A stretch of DNA of 64,000 nt, from the NCBI GenBank assembly GCA_013407085.1, contig JACCGJ010005077.1, forward strand, positions 1 through 64,000. The letters are read 5' to 3'. Of this stretch, positions 1 to 12,974 are shown one piece after another (the first letter of the stretch is position 1; every line of letters starts with the position of its first letter). A program made the translations under genes and the position numbers. This DNA comes from Atriophallophorus winterbourni. Its lineage: Eukaryota; Platyhelminthes; Trematoda; Plagiorchiida; Microphallidae. Below the pieces are notes generated by a model, which did not search any database, was not told the origin of the DNA, and saw nothing but the letters and a program-made list of their open reading frames with translations.

Positions 1-2449
1 ATAATAATAATAATAAGTCAATTTAAGTCATTTCAACGAACATCATAAACTTTTTTGCAATTATTCTTTTGTAACAATATTCCCTGTGACTGAAAGCATG
101 CTCGCGCACTTTCAAACACACTTAGTACGACCGGGCTAAAGAAATATTTAAATATCACAAACTTTTGTTTGAGTGAACCACAGTCTGTCTCTTTCACTTT
201 TCTCGACGTGTTATTAGCCTGACTTATCCAATTTTGACGATTAATGGACACCACTCAGTCATTTGTTTTAATAGAGTTACGAAAATGCGAAATGTGGCAT
301 ATTCTACATTTCTGCGTAACAAATTGATTGCCGGAGCCAATTTTTTTTACAAGACGCGCCATCGTCGTTTGGAATGATGTACATCAACAAGTGATGGACG
401 CTAAATTTATGGGGACTTTCAAAGCGAAATCGTGCAAAATGGAATTAGTTATGAGGTGCAAACTCATTCAAACTATTATTTGTCTGTTTACATTCAGGCT
501 GTTAGCACATGGATTTGTGAAGCTTTTGCTTCTAGTACCATTAATTCTTGAATACCAACTGCGTGCAAACTTGTTCTTGGTTGCACAGTAGAAACTCCAC
601 TGAATTTCGTTTAATTATTTCAAAATACATGAATACGTGCTCACAAATTATTACCCGCATCTAATCACAGCCTTCAATTTCATTAACTTGCATTAAAAGA
701 CCTTCAAATGGCCGCATGTTCATGACGTCTTCGTTGTGATCGAGTAACATATGCACATATATCCTAATTTAACCCGATCATAATCTTGCTACTGAGTGGA
801 CATAACTGTATTGTAAGTTTAGCTTTACTGCCAATTTTATCATTCGTAATTTTTTTACTCCCTTGCTTACTCTTGGTGCTACATTGACCGTGAGAATTTC
901 CCCAGGATAGTTGAGCAGTTTACACTTTGCTTTCAATAAAATAAACTCTATATATGTGTTGAAAAAACGATCCGAATAAAGTAAGGCAATCAATTTCTAT
1001 ACAATCATTGATACCTTCCTTTGAAGGATGGCGAAGCACCTTTACTTGAGCGTGCGTCTCGTATTCCGTACGTTTTCAATTTGATCAATGTCCTTAAACC
1101 ACAACCTGATGGACGTGGTTGCGCATTACTTTGAGAAAATGTCCTAAACCACGCTTTCTAAATTCAATTATTACCTTTCGGCTAGGTAACATTGGATCCA
1201 CAGTTGAGCATTGGCTGTGTAGACACTAAAGGCCTGATTAACCATTCAAAAATTAAACCTGCTTGTGTTTCTGATCAACAAACAGCTTTTACCGAGTACC
1301 AACCCATCATATGCTGCATGCTTTACCGAAACACATTTTGATGAGAGGAAGAGGGAAATTTCTGAGCGTCATTAAAATTTGACAATACCAACGAATCTAG
1401 CTCAATGAGTTCCCATTCAAGACAAGTAATCGTCGTGTTGATTTTTCACAGTCTACATCGGATTTATTTCCCAGCAGTAAACATTTAAACTGTTCTATCG
1501 ACGTACATTGTTCTTTTATTTCTGTTAGAATTTTTGAACTGATTATTATGTTATTGTCCTGTGGACCAGTATTCATTTACCGAGCTCCATACCACAAATA
1601 CAATTTTGCCACAGTTTGCTCTTTAAACTCCAGAAGAATTCAATGCATTTCTTAGTTTGATGTCGAAGCCCAATTGCCTTCTGTAATCTAAAGTCTGTGA
1701 AACGACAATCGTCACAGAATTCACACGATAAAAGGGTTGTTCATTACTTGATCATCCACCACTTCACATATCAGGTTGCTTCTTGTGGGGAAAAGCCTAA
1801 GTATTTGAAATTGATGCAATACTGTCTACGATATAATAGTGCCAACTGTTCTTATTTCAATATGAGTCAGTGCATTGAAACAGGTAATTACCAGCTAAAT
1901 CCCTTTTATATTTCACACTGAGTATAAAAATGAAGAGCAACTAAGTATACAAAGGTTTGAATTGAAGTATAAAGGATGGTATCGTACGTAAAAATTAAAA
2001 TCAACCCATCTTTGACTGTATCGATTAACGAAAAGCTCGAATGCAAAACAATATTTTACCGGCTAGCAATTCACACGTTTTAAGCCACCGACAACTAATG
2101 TAAAAGATAAAAAAGTTAAAATGCCGTTCAGTTTGTATTTCATAACAATATACTATGCCATACATACAAACATAAATCAGTCTTAATTTATGTACTTTTT
2201 GACAGAATATTAGTAGTGTGGAAAATGTTAGCTATGAGTTCAAAATTTGAGGGAAAATTTACTGCTTTGCTTTGAACATACACGAAAATCAACTTGTTCA
2301 AATCTTCTATTATTCATCTAATAAGAAGGAGAATGGAAAAAACAATAGTTGATTAGTACTCACATAAAATGACGCATTTTAAAAAATGCTATAAATAACT
2401 GAGACGCCTATGATCTAGAACAGTTTTTTGCGAAATCTTTACTTTCTAG
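1..2449. other. No gene recognised upstream of the MORN5-like exons
   Basis: AT-rich sequence opening with a short ATA microsatellite. Short open frames exist on both strands, but none shows domain-like composition or convincing splice sites. No exon coding the GxGxY-type MORN repeats expected upstream in a MORN5 gene was found, so those exons probably lie before this window or are too short to see by eye. Confidence 0.5.
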
Positions 2450-2581
2450 GTCGATCACAATTAGTCGACAAAGAACCCCCGAAGGAAATTCCTCCAGGTT
2501 GCTATGACACTGGAGACGGTTTCTACGATCCGACCACACGAACTGTCGTTGATTATACGGGAAAATACCTCCGCTATGCAG
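2450..2581 (+). CDS. MORN5: MORN repeat-containing protein 5-like, penultimate coding exon (partial gene)
   Basis: This exon codes the conserved C-terminal region of MORN5, a small MORN-repeat protein found mainly in ciliated and flagellated tissues. The acceptor is the pyrimidine-rich 'ctttactttctag' just before 2450. Two bases complete a split codon, then the frame reads [17 protein letters not shown] followed by [20 protein letters not shown] and KYLRYA. The cysteine-tyrosine-aspartate start, the GDGFY core and the 'DY..KYLR.A' ending match the family's tail pattern as I know it. The exon stops one base into a codon at a GT donor (2582). Upstream MORN-repeat exons are not visible here. The family call rests on this tail plus the next exon; it is not confirmed by a search. 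Confidence 0.8.
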
Positions 2582-2615
2582 GTAATCGTTCTATTTCTCG
2601 ATATCATTCGCGCAG
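2582..2615 (+). other. 34-bp spliceosomal intron in the MORN5-like gene
   Basis: The sequence starts GTAATCG, is pyrimidine-rich in the middle and ends CGCAG. Removing it joins 'gca g' to 'ac gat gag gaa', giving A-D-D-E-E, exactly the acidic stretch expected between 'YLR.A' and 'H.WI' in MORN5. The two exons lie in different frames without this removal. Introns this short are a known feature of flatworm genes. Confidence 0.8.
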
Positions 2616-2725
2616 ACGATGAGGAACACGCTTGGATAATTGCAAAATGTCGGAAAGCCTGGGACGAACATGTTGGTCCGGCTTTTGACAGCCAGTACGA
2701 GGGTGAAGTGAAGGAACCCTATTGA
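2616..2725 (+). CDS. MORN5: MORN repeat-containing protein 5-like, final coding exon
   Basis: The exon continues the frame after the 34-bp intron and reads [36 protein letters not shown] and a TGA stop at 2723-2725. The 'DDEEH.WI..CRK' motif is the terminal signature of MORN5. The tail after 'CRKAWDE' is an extension specific to this lineage as far as I can tell. Candidate polyadenylation signals AATAAA lie at 2964-2969 and 2981-2986. Confidence 0.8.
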
Positions 2726-5700
2726 GAAGACGTTTTTTGCAGCAACAACAACAATAGGTTGCATTCCGTTTTAACTTGTTTGATCTTCCTGTATTTACCC
2801 AGGATATATGTAACACACGTGAATTGAAACTGGAAAAAATACCATGATAATAACAATCTTACGTACTCTCGAGAAGTTTATTTCATATAACAGTATCGAA
2901 ATTGTAAAATCTTTTAATTGATATCCACAAAATTTCAGTGTGGACGGATATTTTCTGTCTGACAATAAACAACACCATTTAATAAATTATTAGTTACACC
3001 AGTTGTTGTTTTGAAATTGTTTTCAAACAAAATGTTTGCAGAACTAAAAGATTGAGATCTTCGCCTGTTCAAATAATTTAGCTAAAGATTATGATTTTTC
3101 GTATAATAATAGAAGTGCAAATGACGAAATTATACCATTCAAGCATATGCGTCCGATCACCTAAGAGTAAAATACTGGCATTCCAATAGTTTGAAATTAG
3201 AATGTTCAACCTACATGGGCACGATTATCGCATGTTTTGATGTGAAATGTTTCGTCATACATCCTGCTGTAAACAAATTGCGCTTGCATGCCGCTGCTGG
3301 ATAAGATTAGTACGACCAACCTGTTCAAACACATGAGCCCGCACTCATGCAGATAAGGTTTAAATTCATGACCATGAACTAAAAAGCTCATTTGCATGAA
3401 TAGTAGCAGCCATATGCCTAAAAATAGACATTATACTTGATGTAAATTAAACATAAATCTATTACGCGACGAACCAGTGCAAAGTTCGGGTAAGTTCTGG
3501 ATACCCGTATAATATTAACATTGTTATAAATTAAATAAAAATGTGATCGCAAAAAGCAGTGAAGTGAAACGTTATTGTTCATATTCCAATGCAAAATGCG
3601 GGTCAGTCATGACATATAGGCATTCCAAGATGTCACGCCGTGCCTGATTGTACCGCTTACTGTTCATTCTATACTCCCATCAACATCAGGGTCTCAAATG
3701 TCATGTGACGATCACACAATGAAACTCTAAATAGATTAGAAATTTTGGGACTCAAAATGCTATGAAATCATAAAACACTAAGCATGTTCACACTGGGACA
3801 AATGGGAATATGCGTCAAAACGTTTACGCATTTAATCGGTATTTTTAATTAGAGCTATATCAGTGGGAAATTCCCCTCGCATCGTTTACTGACACGAAGA
3901 ATAATGCGCTTACCCAATCAACTGACACGATAACATTCAAGAGTAATCAAGCAATCACGAAGATGCTAACTTCAAACCCTGTAATGAACACGACTTAAAG
4001 TCATAAATCTGATGGTTAGCAACCAACGCGAATTGCTATTGAAATTTGTTAATTGTTGAATATTAACTACACCCTTTGCGATAAAACTTGGTGGTATTTC
4101 TAGAACATTTTCATTATTTTGGTTAAAAAATCCATTTCCGCATTTGTGTCTATTCTGTAATATTGAAATCGAAGATGAGTGAAAATGATACTAGCCAGTA
4201 AATGGGAATGTAAGTTTAACTAGACCTAAAATACTTATTCGTATGCATTTCGATCACACACACACACACCACAACCTTTTTCATCATGTTTGCACTCATT
4301 ATTTAAATCAGGATACACATGCCCCGAAAGTAGACTTGTTCACAAATAACATTGGGGAACGCGTTGTGCAAATTGGGTGATTGATTATAACTGTGACATC
4401 GAACTTAAATTGGCTCAGCATTTCGACAATTTTCCGCGTTGTTTGAAACCTTATTATGGCACGTGTGCTGTCCGTCTGTCGAGAGCATAACTAACGTAAG
4501 ATTCGATGGACAAATATGATTGCTATGCTACTATCGTTTTGCGAGTAGTAGGGAATGCGAATTAAATAGTACATTGTGAAAGGGTTTTTCACTTACTCGA
4601 TACCTAATTTTACGTAATATATCTCATTTTCGGAAATTATTTGAAAAGTGATTTAAAGGTAGCTGGATTATGAACTAACAGAGGCATTTCATCTCTGGGA
4701 TTGCTTACGATTACTGAAAAAGGTATCTATACAACAAGCCCATTATTAAGATATCCAATAAATGTTCGAAAATTGCACAAATTCAAGTTATAAGAGCATT
4801 AAGCTTAACAATAATCACAGAATCGTGAGAATTAAATTGTAGATGTATAAAACAAGCTAATCAATTAGATTAAACTGTATATAAGTTGCTTGGACTCGAA
4901 TAATTAAATAAAAATCGTCTAATTTCGTTTTAAAGACGCGAAAGCTATAGAAGAGGGCAACAGTAGCAGGTAAACTGTTCAAAGTAAACCAGAAACTGAC
5001 AAAAGAAAAATGCCTTCTACAGTTTTGACGGGAACGGGTTACCACTAGCGTTTAATATTGTATCCGATAATCCCGCTTTTCCGTTCGCGTGAACAGGCAC
5101 CATAATTGATGGTTTGGGGTTTGAAATGTTATGTAAAATAGCACCTTTCTCAGTTTCCAGCTCCGAATCGCTTGCGGGTAGTCATGTATGGATTGTGAGC
5201 AACTGTTGCGATCGTATCCTATGCAGTCCATGTATTAGAGCACAACCCTGCATTCAGCGATAGGAGTTGATCAGATGTATAAAGACAAATTATCATGGGC
5301 TGACGGAATTGACCAAGCATTGCTATGCACTTGGTATTATTATTATTATCGATAAGTGGTTATTTCTGATATATTCTAGCACTCAACCTGTCGTGGCATA
5401 AATTTGTATAGCTTCACCATTTCTTGATTCACGCCAATCTATTATCACAATGTTTGTTCTCTTAAGACAATCAATGCTAAAGTTCATGTGTCGAAATGCC
5501 AAAATATTTTACGGTTGCTTTCTAGCTATGTTTGTAGATTTTACAAACTTTGTTGGAAATTTTAGCGATCTAAACCCGTGAACATACGGCGCAGATTCTT
5601 AAAATCCATGCAGATCTGTAAAATAATCACATAAAATATTTTGTAGTTGTCTTGGAACATTCGATAGCTCATTTCAGCTGTGATGTCCTTGATTTTGAGA

Positions 5701-5978
5701 AGATGTCCCGTAGAATTTAATTTCAAATATATTTTTACTAATTGTGATGAGCCCCAAATTAAACAGCTAGCTTTGCTAGGCACCTTAACTTGCAATCTTT
5801 GTCACATTTTTTTATTGTGTACTTAGTTTAAAAATATCTCTTCTCCTTACTACTTTGTTGCACGATCAGCACGACATTTCCTCATTTAATTAAATCAGAC
5901 GATATTAAATTAATAATAAAACTTGATAATTCTGAGCCTGATAACACAAATCAGATAAAATGCTATATATATATATAT
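2726..5978. other. Intergenic, no gene recognised
   Basis: AT-rich noncoding sequence after the MORN5-like stop. It holds the likely 3' UTR (two AATAAA hexamers before 2990) and a short CA repeat near 4256-4268. No coherent frame, splice-site pair or recognisable element was seen. Confidence 0.5.
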
Positions 5979-6280
5979 TATAATTATCAGAATACGTTCT
6001 GTCAAATGCAAATGACAAAAAATTCAACAATTGATTGCAAGAACAGACGCGAATTTAGCATACTTAAACAATAGAAACATCGTTATTCTGACAGATTACG
6101 TTGTTGTCACAGTGTGAAATGATTATTATGGGTGTGACCCGCGCCAATTAGGGTTTAATACGCAACTCACTACGGCATAGAATTTCTACGAAGATGTGTG
6201 CATGTTCATCCTAATCTGGTTTGCTTGATACTGAAAATCGACAATATGGTGCTGACCACATCAAGCGTCAAATTTTGCAT

Positions 6281-6281
6281 A

Positions 6282-6322
<41 letters not shown>

Positions 6323-6400
6323 TATATATATAGTATAGATACTTAGATATTATAGAGATATATAGAGATATATAGCTATATATATATATATATATCATTA
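6281..6400. repeat. AT dinucleotide-rich microsatellite
   Basis: Interrupted (TA)n tract inside the spacer of the inverted repeat. The short open frame across it is simple-sequence and not a gene. Confidence 0.9.
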
Positions 6401-6414
6401 TTATGGTTATGGTA

Positions 6415-6635
6415 TGAAAGCACAAGCTGATCCAGGCAAAGTGCCGCACAGTCAGAGACTTGCACGTGGGCTAAGATGATGGCCAGGTGCCCAGGCCTAG
6501 CCAAGGTATGAGGAAGAAAAAGCAACATGAAATGGTAGTGAGACTCCAGCCCGTTTCAGCATGCAGCTCACTACCTCTGGCCAATCGATTAAGCACGGTG
6601 TTAGCCGCACAGCACAGAAATGCTGCACGATTGCC
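6415..6635. repeat. SINE-like dispersed repeat, copy 1
   Basis: Its two halves recur near 40.44-40.67 kb. The half starting atggtagtgagactccagcc (6533 on) is repeated there directly from about 40443. The half at 6415-6530 ('aggcaaagtgccgcacag', 'gcacgtgggctaaga') is repeated there as its reverse complement at about 40550-40665. A weaker copy is seen near 23350-23430. No coding capacity. SINE status is inferred from size and dispersal. Confidence 0.5.
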
Positions 6636-6831
6636 GTAGTGAGTTGCGTAATAAACCCAAATTGGCGCGGGTCACACCCATAATAATCATTTCACACTGT
6701 GACAACAACGTAATCTGTCAGAATAACGATGTTTCGATTGTTTAAGTATGCTAAATTCGCGTCTATTCTTGCAATCAATTGTTGAATTTTTTGTCATTTG
6801 CAATTAACAGAACGTATTCTGATAATTATAA

Positions 6832-9129
6832 TACCCACAATTTAATGAAACACATTTATTTAAGGCAACAGTAATTTTGTTGCAGTTTTCTGAAACCCCT
6901 TGTCCAATAAGTAGCTTACACTTTTCAACTTGAATTGCCAATAATCTCTGTAGCAGTTGAAAAAATAGTTAAAAAATAGCAATTTGTATTGATAGTTAAT
7001 AATAATAAAACGGTGTCTTCTATCGCTTCCGAGACGACCTAGGTTAGACTAGTAGTGTAGTGAGATTAGCTAACCAAACAACTGCCTTCTTTATCACGAT
7101 AAGAAGAAAAAACGACTTTATTACTTCACAAAAAATTTCTGTAAACAAAATTAATTCATTCACACATCTCTTAGAACTAAATCTTTAAACAAAAATTAAA
7201 ATGTTAATATTGTGCTAAAGATTCGAATTGCGGGTTCAGCTTGAAATCACAAAAAAACTTTGCTGGATTCCACCAGCGAAATCGAAATTCACCAAACATA
7301 ATGAGGGAAGGAAATGGAATTTCGGTCGGAATAATTATTAGTTTTGCTGTTACTTAAAACTCATTCAATCGTTCGACATAATTCAGTGGTGATCTCTGGT
7401 ATTTGCTGAGCGCGGGTTAGAGATTATGGGGCTTTCACATCAAATTTAGTTGACGTCATATAAATTGGTGTTATGGGAAATTACTATTCCGTTTCGAGTA
7501 TTGTGGGTTACATTTTTTAACCGACGGTAAATACATCTGAGTTCGTTTCTGTAGCATTGGTTGGCTAACTCGTAGGATGTCACCCCTTCAAGTCCGGAAA
7601 GAACAGAAGCTGCGTTCGTGTACTGAGTGGTCTCTGGAAACGGTGTGGAAAAGTTTGTTCCATCCTGAAAAAACTGTTTCATCATGAGAAAAAGCGTGAA
7701 GTATGCTAATCTCATGCACTTGTGATGCATATCCATGGTGGATATTGGCCGAAACAAATGCAAAATATTATAGGGTGTGAAGGGGTCTATGAAGATTCGG
7801 AAAACAATTTACAGCGTGTCGTCCTCTTATCTATAATGGATTAATTTCTAGAAAACTTCGGGAAGATTATCCGTTACCTAACAGTGTTATCTTATCAATA
7901 CAAATCTAGTCAACTTGATTAATATTCCGCTGTTAAACCACTCTACGTACAAGCGTCTTAATAATAAATCAAATAACGGTGCGTAACACTGAAACGGCAA
8001 CAAATAGACGATTGTTTCTGCGTATTTCTTTCACTGATCCGTTTAAGTGAATATTCAGATAGTTGCATAAACAAACGTGCCATGTTGTTTGAATGTTATT
8101 GTTTTGTATTTTCAGCTTCGTTTCAGTTAACAGGCCATTTTCTGGTGTAAATCAATGCTTCATTTCGTGTGACCCAGCTGTGTCATCAATTCCAGCTTCT
8201 GACAGGCAAAAAACACCTGCATTTGTTCAAGTTTTAACGATAACCGTTGATAATATCTGGTCAATTGAATGAAGGTTCACTTTTACCCATCAGTTAGAGT
8301 GAACCGGCTTGCTCGCACACAGTATACGTTGCTTTAGCTGTCAACACAGCATTGATACGGGCAACAGACAAGTCAAAACAACACCCGTACCTGATCAATT
8401 GAAGAAAACTACGATAAAATCTTTGAAACAAACATTTAAAACAAGTTTAATTCCTTATATCAAGATTCGACCCACGGTATCCACGTCAATATGCGCGTTA
8501 ATTATTTTGGATCAACAACTATGGAGATTAAGGACAGTTATAGCGGATGATGTGAGCTGCATTAACTAGAGAAAGTTTAGAAAATAATACTTAAACCCAT
8601 GGTTAATTACAAATCAATCTGTTTGAAATTTTGCTAGCTGACTCTTGTGCAGTGACAGCGCCATCGCTCATGTTCAACCATTGGATTGCTTCTTCGCAGT
8701 CAATGATATAACGGATGATAAAAAGGTGGACATAAAAACCGAGCAAAGACTTATGGTTTGTTGAGAAGTTTGGCTTGCTCAGCTTTGCCTTACAATAAAA
8801 TTGCCAGAATAGTCTGTGCACACTATAATTTTAAACATTTGGTAATTGCGCAAAGGTATAAATTTAACTCCCCGTTCAAAGCGGAATGGTTAATAATTAT
8901 TCAAGGTTCATAACGCACGCCGCAACGATCCTGTCACTTTTAAACAGACTACTTTGCAAGAATGTGAGATGGACGTGAGACAAAAATTGAAGATGTATAC
9001 TTCCGGTGAATTAAGCAACTGCTAAACTCTCCGTGCGTTGTAATGTATTTCCTGTAAATACTTTAACAGGGACGGTCAAAATGTTCAAACAGTGTATTCG
9101 GAATTAGAGCGACAGCACAGCAAAGGGCT
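6832..9129. other. Intergenic, no gene recognised
   Basis: AT-rich sequence between the inverted repeat and the first LINE copy. Several 60-105 codon open frames occur (for example 7446-7763 on the - strand and 8309-8569 on the + strand). None has recognisable motifs or flanking splice sites, so none is called. Confidence 0.45.
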
Positions 9130-9742
9130 AAAAGAAATGCGTAATTCAAAGTTCAAAGTAATTCAAAGTTTTAATGGTCCAAAAAGCAAATAATTTACAG
9201 TAACCATAGATTAAAAATATAGGGAATGCATAAAAACAACACAAATGTTTTATCAATATGGAAAGTCAGCACGTGTATTCAGGTGCGAGGTTGGATTTGG
9301 TCAACATATAATTGTCAAGTTCAGACTTCAACATGTTCAGGCTTGATGCACAAATGATATGTGGGGGTAGAGACTCGGACAACAAAGTAAAACCTTCGGC
9401 AATTTGATCTCGAGTATGGAATAATTAAATCGTATCCCTGTTATCTGCTACCGCGTACTTCTTGCCAAAGAAACAGGTGTTTAAGTGGGTGATCTATTGT
9501 ATGCAGAATGCTGAACAGCAGGATAAAGTCACCCCTGAGACGATGGTACGAAAAGTCAAAAAGGTTCACAGTTGCAATCCTCTCCTCTTATGGCCTGTTA
9601 TATATTCCGGTCATCAGTTTTGTATGCACGTTGCAGCAAGGTGCTGTCCTTTTGTAACCATGGGGACCATGCTTGAACAGCGTACTGCATTGTTGACATG
9701 ATATAGGTGTTAATTATCCGTGGGAGTATCTGATATGTGAAA

Positions 9743-11001
9743 CTACCGAAGATCCTTCTGAGCAGTGCTAATCTTTGGCAGAACTTTTTTGTATACCACA
9801 GAACACTGCAGTGAAGACTTCAAGTTACTGCTAATCCACACACCCATGTCTTTCTCTTCCGTAACCAATGAAAGTTTCCGAGATCCCAGAGAGTATGTGA
9901 ATTCGAATGATTTACCGACGTTTAACATTTTACATTTTTGGATGTTGAATGGTAGGCAGTTTCGCAAGGACTACGTATGAAGTGCTTCGAAATTTTTTTG
10001 TAGAATTTGGCAATCTTCTATGGTGCGTACGCTAGTCCAGACTTTGATGTCTTCCGCAAATAAAATGATTTTACTGCGTACTATTTCAGATATATCGTTC
10101 GCGTACACCAGGAAGAGTTTTGGCCCCAAGACTGAGCCTTGAAGTACGCCACTTTTATTTTCTACCGCGCTGGATAATGCCCCATTAACTCTGACCCTGA
10201 TAACTCTACCATTCAAGTAATCATGTATCCAGGCCAATAATCTGCCATCCACCCCAATCTGCTCCAATTTTTGTAGCAGTATGCTGTGGTTAACGCGGTC
10301 AAAAGCTTTAGAGTCTAAAGTTTAGACATATCCGAGTGACAAGCATGGATAGGGTATCTATTATCCAAGACTTGAGTCCAGTTATCAAGAGTTATGAGAA
10401 GATTGGTGAAACGAGAGTGTCTTGTTCTGAATCCGTGCTGTGCGATTGAAAGAAGCTTATTTTTTCCAAAAATTTTATAAGTTCGTCAGCTACAAATCGT
10501 TCGAAAACTTTAGAGACCACTGGCAACAACGTGACTTGTCTGTATTTAGACACATCGGATGGGTTGCGCCTTTGTATATCTGAGTGAGTAATCCACTTTT
10601 CCAGCCAGTAGCAACCTTGCTACAACTCAGTGACAGGTTGAAAAGATCAGAGAGTGGTGAGAATAGAGCATGAGCGCATTGTTTTAAGAGGAAACGTGTT
10701 ATTTCATCAGCACCCGGTGATTTTTGTATTTAACCCCGAGTAGCCTCACCAGGACACTTTCAGGGTTCACAGCGATTTCGTGTATTGTGTTAATTTGTGA
10801 TCTGAATGCAGGCATTTCATAACATAAGCACTCGTTCGGGTAGAACACTCTACAGTAAAATTGAGCGAGTTCGTTGGCGGCTTCGAGAGCAGTGAATGTA
10901 TTCCATTCGTAGTAAGTAAAGCGGAAACGCCAGGCGTTACGCTGGCCTAACTGTTCATGAACTGGAAGAGGAGCTTTGGGTTTTGTGCAATTTTTGTACA
11001 T
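9743..11001 (-). pseudogene. Reverse transcriptase of the CR1-like element (broken)
   Basis: The central piece (10267-9971) reads 'WIHDYLNGRVIRVRVNG', 'GVLQGSVLGPKLFLVYAND' (RT motif B region) and 'ILFAEDIKVW'. The last is motif C, where the usual FADD is FAED. The next piece (9967-9743) carries 'EEKDMGVWISSNLKSS'. N-terminal pieces between 11001 and 10300 are interrupted by stops. This enzyme would copy element RNA into DNA; the altered catalytic box and stops rule out activity. Confidence 0.75.
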
Positions 11002-11196
11002 CAGATTGACTTAATACTCATCTTTATCCTCCTGGACAAGTTTAGTAACTTTTTTTTAACAAACGGCAAGATTCCCAGGATTCAGGTGTTGACTGCAGTA
11101 TGTGGCTTCTCCACGCACGATTTCTCACCTTTATTCATTTCCGTGTTCGACTCCGGATCACGAATTTGAATCCCTTTGTCAGTTTTTGAAACATAT

Positions 11197-12209
11197 TTAG
11201 AGTGGAGTTCTATTTTTGGTTGATTTTCGAAGTATCGATGACCAGCACTCCTGGACATCAGTGCTAATCAGTGCCCAGTCGGTGACTTTTTGAAGTGCCA
11301 TCGATAATGCAATCGTATCGATTTTTCCTATCAAGTTCTGACCATCGCTAACTCTTTTCTCTTCAGATATAAAGTCGAAAACAATGACTACATGATCACT
11401 CTTTCCAAGTGGTGCTTCATAACGGATATCCTCGCTCGTTAGAACAAGATCGAGTATGAACGGTGTGTTTGTGCCTCTGAAGCGAGTGCTGCGTGATATA
11501 TGGTTAAATAAAGGAATTTCAACGACCATTTCGTAGAATAGATGATTAAGAGATTCCATCGGTATAATCTCGCTATTTAGTATATTCGGGAGATTAAAGT
11601 CACCCATGATCAGGACATTGTTTTGATATCTGTAAACAGCCAGCTGAGTTTTATCAATTAAACTTTCATTGTATGCTTCGTCTTCTGACGGTGGTCGGTA
11701 AATCACACCAACAAGACTGTTTTCACCTGTTGCTAATTCAAGTGAGCATCAAAGTGTATCTTTGAGAATCAAATCATTATTCGTGATTTATCTGAACGTG
11801 AGGTGTTGATCATAGTAAATAGCAACACCTCCTCATTATTCGTGATTTATCTGAACGTGAGGTGTTGATCATAGTAAATAGCAACACCTCCTCCTCCACG
11901 GTCCAAACGATCACAATGAATAAGAAACATGTTTGCACTGGAAATTTGCTCCTCAGCTAATTGCTGATTGAACCAAGTTTCCGTTACGGCGATCAGGAGT
12001 GGTGAATATTTTTGTTGAAGCTCGATTAGTTCGGGTAACTTATTTATCAAGCATTGTGCGTCGGTGTATAAAAATTTGATGGTAGATCTTGATAAAAGTG
12101 TTGGATGATGAGTATTTGAGCAGGTAAGTTGAGTACGTGTCAAAGATGGTGGGGCTCGTGTAAAATGGTATATTACATCAACGACTCCGTGTTTGTTACC
12201 TTTTACCAC
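11197..12209 (-). pseudogene. Apurinic-type endonuclease domain of the CR1-like element
   Basis: In the first part (12209-11847), 'FLYTDAQCLINKLPEL' and 'LIAVTETWFNQQL' match the N-terminal half of retrotransposon endonuclease domains, where ETW holds a catalytic glutamate. 'DRLDRGGGGVAIYY' follows. The second part (11706-11197) continues with 'VLIMGDFNLPNI' (the GDFN motif) and 'GKSDHVVIVFDF' (the SDH motif). The two parts are split by a stop and a 60-bp tandem duplication. The domain nicks target DNA in active relatives; here the frame is broken. Confidence 0.8.
11774..11893. repeat. 60-bp tandem duplication inside the endonuclease region
   Basis: The unit starting 'cattattcgtgatttatctg' at 11774 repeats at 11834 with near-perfect identity. 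60 bp is a multiple of three, so the duplication alone would not shift the frame. Confidence 0.85.
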
Positions 12210-12240
12210 AATTAGTAACTTTGTATAAGATTATATCCAA

Positions 12241-12974
12241 TTGAACGCACGGTTACTTCGAAGGCAATCGCTAGATATTAAATGCATAGCACAATTCACG
12301 CACGAAGCTGCCTTTTGATATTGCTCTTTGAAAACCATTCACCGATCTCCCATCAAACCCGATGAGAATTTAAAAAATAATCACTGATCAGAACGAAAAA
12401 ACTTAGTTTAATGAAAGTTTGAACACTTAACTAATTCCGTAACTAATTGATAATCTATGTGTTTGAGTTCAAATTTTGTCTCACACCGTAAACGAGATCA
12501 GAATGTTTTTGCAACTACAAGTCAATCAAGGATAAGGAAATGACGTCAATCTGTGGTGTGATGTTTCAAACTTAAAATATGTTAAAGTTGATGTGTCTGG
12601 TCGACACGCAAACCGATTATTGGTGACATCGTTTTGAGGTATTCGTTTACGTTCAAGTAAACTCTCAAGCTCGGAATCTTGTAGTAAACACGAACGAATA
12701 AAAGGATGATGGATTAGAAATTTCGACACTCTAGAAATTATAACTCTTAAAATTGAATAGGCAGGTTGGATAATTTGTTTTATTGAATATGTGCAATTCG
12801 AATTGATTTTATTGAATTTCACCCGAATCAATCTTTCTAAAAGTTCTAAGATTGACGAAAATTAGGGATTTTCGAGACACCAGCTCAGATAGAAGATTAA
12901 GGTTGTGTAAAATTTCAAAAATGTTTTTAATCCGGCACCGCTTGATTTTCTTGCAGAAAAAGCTGACTGACTTA
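12241..12974. other. Gap between two LINE copies, nothing recognised
   Basis: AT-rich sequence with short overlapping open frames on both strands and no motifs. Confidence 0.4.

Larger units (their letters stand above)
5979..6831. repeat. Long inverted-repeat (foldback-like) element, ~200-bp arms
   Basis: The left arm (5979-6177) is the near-perfect reverse complement of the right arm (6632-6831), with only a handful of mismatches by eye. The arms begin with tataattatcagaatacg and meet the spacer at ctcactacggca. The ~454-bp spacer holds a long AT dinucleotide tract (about 6281-6400) and a SINE-like repeat. No transposase is visible. It could be a foldback/MITE-type element, or an inverted duplication that later took in the repeat. 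Confidence 0.75.
9130..12240 (-). mobile_element. CR1/Jockey-like non-LTR retrotransposon, degenerate, nearly full coding length
   Basis: Read from high to low coordinates, it shows an APE-type endonuclease, a reverse transcriptase and a C-terminal module, followed by a 3' end near 9140-9165 with a 'caaagttcaaagtaattcaaag'-type repeat tail. Frameshifts and stops throughout mark it as dead. Its last ~780 bp match the + strand fragment at 12975-13740, so the two copies form a widely spaced inverted pair. Confidence 0.8.

Noticed and set aside
6261..6449. Open frame rich in Tyr/Ile on the - strand
   Set aside because: It is the translation of an AT dinucleotide microsatellite.
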